Source: an uncultured Ruminococcus sp. (lineage in GTDB: Bacteria; Bacillota; Clostridia; Oscillospirales; Ruminococcaceae). From it: 13,604 bases of DNA. The stretch spans positions 1 to 13,604 of the forward strand of contig CAMNAY010000013.1 of NCBI GenBank assembly GCA_946531975.1. The letters are read 5' to 3'. The notes below the pieces were generated by a model. The model was not told where the DNA came from. It saw only the letters and a program-made list of their open reading frames with translations, and searched no databases. The position numbers and the translations under genes were made by a program. Below are positions 12,470 through 13,604 of the stretch, one piece after another (positions within the stretch are counted from its first letter, which is position 1; each line of letters opens with the position of its first letter).

Positions 12470-13269
12470 TGATGCAGCGTATGGAACCCGCGCTGCTGCG
12501 CGAGCTGGCGGAGATGCTCCGTGCGGGCGGCATTGAAGATGCAGAGCTGGAAGCAAAGTGGATTTGCGAGGATATGCCCGATGCAGAGGCGGCGCGGGAG
12601 ACCGCAAGACGCCGCGCAAAGCATGAGCCGCTGCAATATCTGCTCGGTGCGTGGGAATTCTACGGGCTGCGCATCGAGGTCGGGCAGGGGGTGCTGATCC
12701 CCAGAGCCGACACGGAAACGCTCGTTGAGGCGGCGCTTGACCGACTGAAGCAGACCGCGTCCCCTCGGATTATGGATCTCTGCACCGGAAGCGGATGCAT
12801 CGCGCTGGCACTGAAATCGCAGATGCCGGACGCGGATGTGACCGGTATCGAAAAGAGCGCAGAGGCGATGAAATTCGCAGAAAAAAACCGTTCGGCGCTC
12901 GGACTGGATATTACACTCGTGCCGGGCGATGTGCTGCAAGCGGAAACGGCTGCGGCATTCACCGGGCTGGATTGCATTGTCAGCAACCCGCCCTACCTGA
13001 CCGCCGATGATATGGCGCATTTGCAGCAGGAGGTCACCTATGAACCTGCCTCCGCGCTCGACGGCGGCGCAGACGGTCTGCATTTTTACCGGGAGATCAC
13101 GCGGCTCTGGCGGGATGCTCTGAAGCCGGGCGGTCTGCTGGCATTTGAGATTGGCTGTACGCAGGGTGCAGATGCCGCAGAAATCCTGCGGCAGAATGAC
13201 TTTGAACAAATCGCGGTTCTGCGCGACCTGAACGGCAATGAGCGTGTCGTGCTGGGAATTCACAGATGA
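12469..13269 (+). CDS. prmC: Peptide chain release factor N5-glutamine methyltransferase
   Basis: PrmC (HemK) methylates the Gln of the GGQ motif in RF1 and RF2 using S-adenosylmethionine, which raises termination efficiency. In the 266-residue protein an N-terminal helical domain (1-75) ends in EPLQYLLGAWEFYG; VLIPRADTETLVE (75-87) replaces the usual PRPETE; motif I is DLCTGSGCIALAL (103-115); the catalytic NPPY is at 173-176, followed by YEPASALDGGADGL. A strong ribosome binding site is absent: the gene starts inside the CbrC stop (TGATG), with a second ATG at 12472. The length is slightly below the usual 275-290. In many Firmicutes prfA lies beside prmC; here recA follows instead. Confidence 0.94.
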   Translation: MMQRMEPALLRELAEMLRAGGIEDAELEAKWICEDMPDAEAARETARRRAKHEPLQYLLGAWEFYGLRIEVGQGVLIPRADTETLVEAALDRLKQTASPRIMDLCTGSGCIALALKSQMPDADVTGIEKSAEAMKFAEKNRSALGLDITLVPGDVLQAETAAAFTGLDCIVSNPPYLTADDMAHLQQEVTYEPASALDGGADGLHFYREITRLWRDALKPGGLLAFEIGCTQGADAAEILRQNDFEQIAVLRDLNGNERVVLGIHR

Positions 13270-13276
13270 TACGAAA

Positions 13277-13304
13277 TTGAATATCTGATGTGCTATGATA
13301 TAGA
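13277..13304 (+). promoter_or_regulatory. Possible recA promoter
   Basis: TTGAAT (13277-13282), a 16-bp spacer and TATAGA (13299-13304). An alternative is an extended -10, TGCTATGAT (13291-13299), without a good -35. I see no Gram-positive LexA box (GAAC-N4-GTTC type) in the 90-bp gap before recA. Confidence 0.4.
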
Positions 13305-13359
13305 GGAACCGCAAAGAGAAGCGCGGTGCGAAATCATGCACAGAAAGGAACAATACACA

Positions 13360-13604
13360 ATGGCAAAGCAGGATCTGAAGAAGAAGAATATCGGCGTGGT
13401 CATTCCCGCCACAAAAGAGGAGCGTCAGAAAGCGCTGAAGAACGCAATCGCGCAGATTGAGAAGCAGTACGGCGCAGGCGCGGTCATGCGTCTGGGTCAA
13501 AATACGGTGCAGAATGTGCAGTCGATCTCGACAGGCTCGCTGACGCTGGACATGGCGCTGGGCATCGGCGGTGTGCCGCGCGGCAGAATCGTTGAGATCT
13601 ACGG
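13360..13604 (+). CDS. recA: Recombinase RecA, N-terminal part (cut by window end)
   Basis: RecA coats single-stranded DNA and drives homologous pairing and LexA cleavage. Only the first 81 codons are present. The translation gives MAKQDLKKKN..., then ALKNAIAQIEKQYGAGAVMRL and STGSLTLDMALGIGGVPRGR ending in IVEIYG, which is the RecA N-terminal helix and the strand leading into the Walker A motif (the PESSGKT expected next lies outside). The start follows AGAAAGGA (13342-13349). The N-terminus is about ten residues longer than in E. coli RecA, with a Lys-rich start. There are 90 bp between prmC and recA, with no clear terminator, so some read-through from prmC is possible. Confidence 0.95.
   Translation, partial: MAKQDLKKKNIGVVIPATKEERQKALKNAIAQIEKQYGAGAVMRLGQNTVQNVQSISTGSLTLDMALGIGGVPRGRIVEIY

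Noticed and set aside
12451..13500. Long open frame (349 codons) antisense to prmC and the start of recA
   Set aside because: It crosses two well-identified genes and their intergenic gap; no family resemblance.

Overview
The window looks like chromosomal core sequence from a low-GC-lineage but GC-moderate Firmicute of class Clostridia, probably a Ruminococcus-like member of the Oscillospirales. The reasons are a SpoIID sporulation lytic transglycosylase, a YqhQ/DUF1385 gene next to prmC, strong sigma-A type promoters (several TTGACA-17-TATAAT), frequent AGAAAGGA or GGAGG ribosome binding sites, and a prokaryotic RING-finger membrane protein. The taxon is an inference. I see no phage, transposase, CRISPR, rRNA or tRNA gene.

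Layout. 1-253: a multi-hairpin repeat cut by the left edge, a possible leftward promoter, then the secG terminator. 254-617: secG on the minus strand with its promoter. 720-1741: a RING-finger membrane protein with promoter and terminator. 1764-2321: a TerB-like protein on the minus strand, divergent from nadE (2363-3240). 3239-3972: mntP, driven by a perfect consensus promoter whose -35 overlaps the hairpin closing nadE, with a ~100-nt leader that contains a terminator-like hairpin. 4063-5061: spoIID on the minus strand, divergent from citrate synthase.

5079-11837 reads as one rightward series with tiny gaps: citrate synthase, a lipoprotein with Ca-loop (VCBS/FG-GAP-like) motifs overlapping it by 4 nt, an OmpR-type response regulator, its histidine kinase, a DUF3592 membrane protein and a DUF1385 membrane protein. 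A second copy of the hairpin repeat (11836-11902) separates these from a CbrC-family protein, which overlaps prmC by one base. The window ends inside recA, just before its Walker A motif.

How the genes fit together: most are housekeeping (secretion, NAD synthesis, Mn efflux, TCA entry, release-factor methylation, recombination). The less ordinary parts are the RING membrane protein, the lipoprotein/two-component/DUF3592 group (an envelope-sensing set by inference), the mntP leader, and the hairpin repeat, whose two copies lie in opposite orientation and keep their stems through compensating changes. I found no convincing wholly new defence or mobile system.
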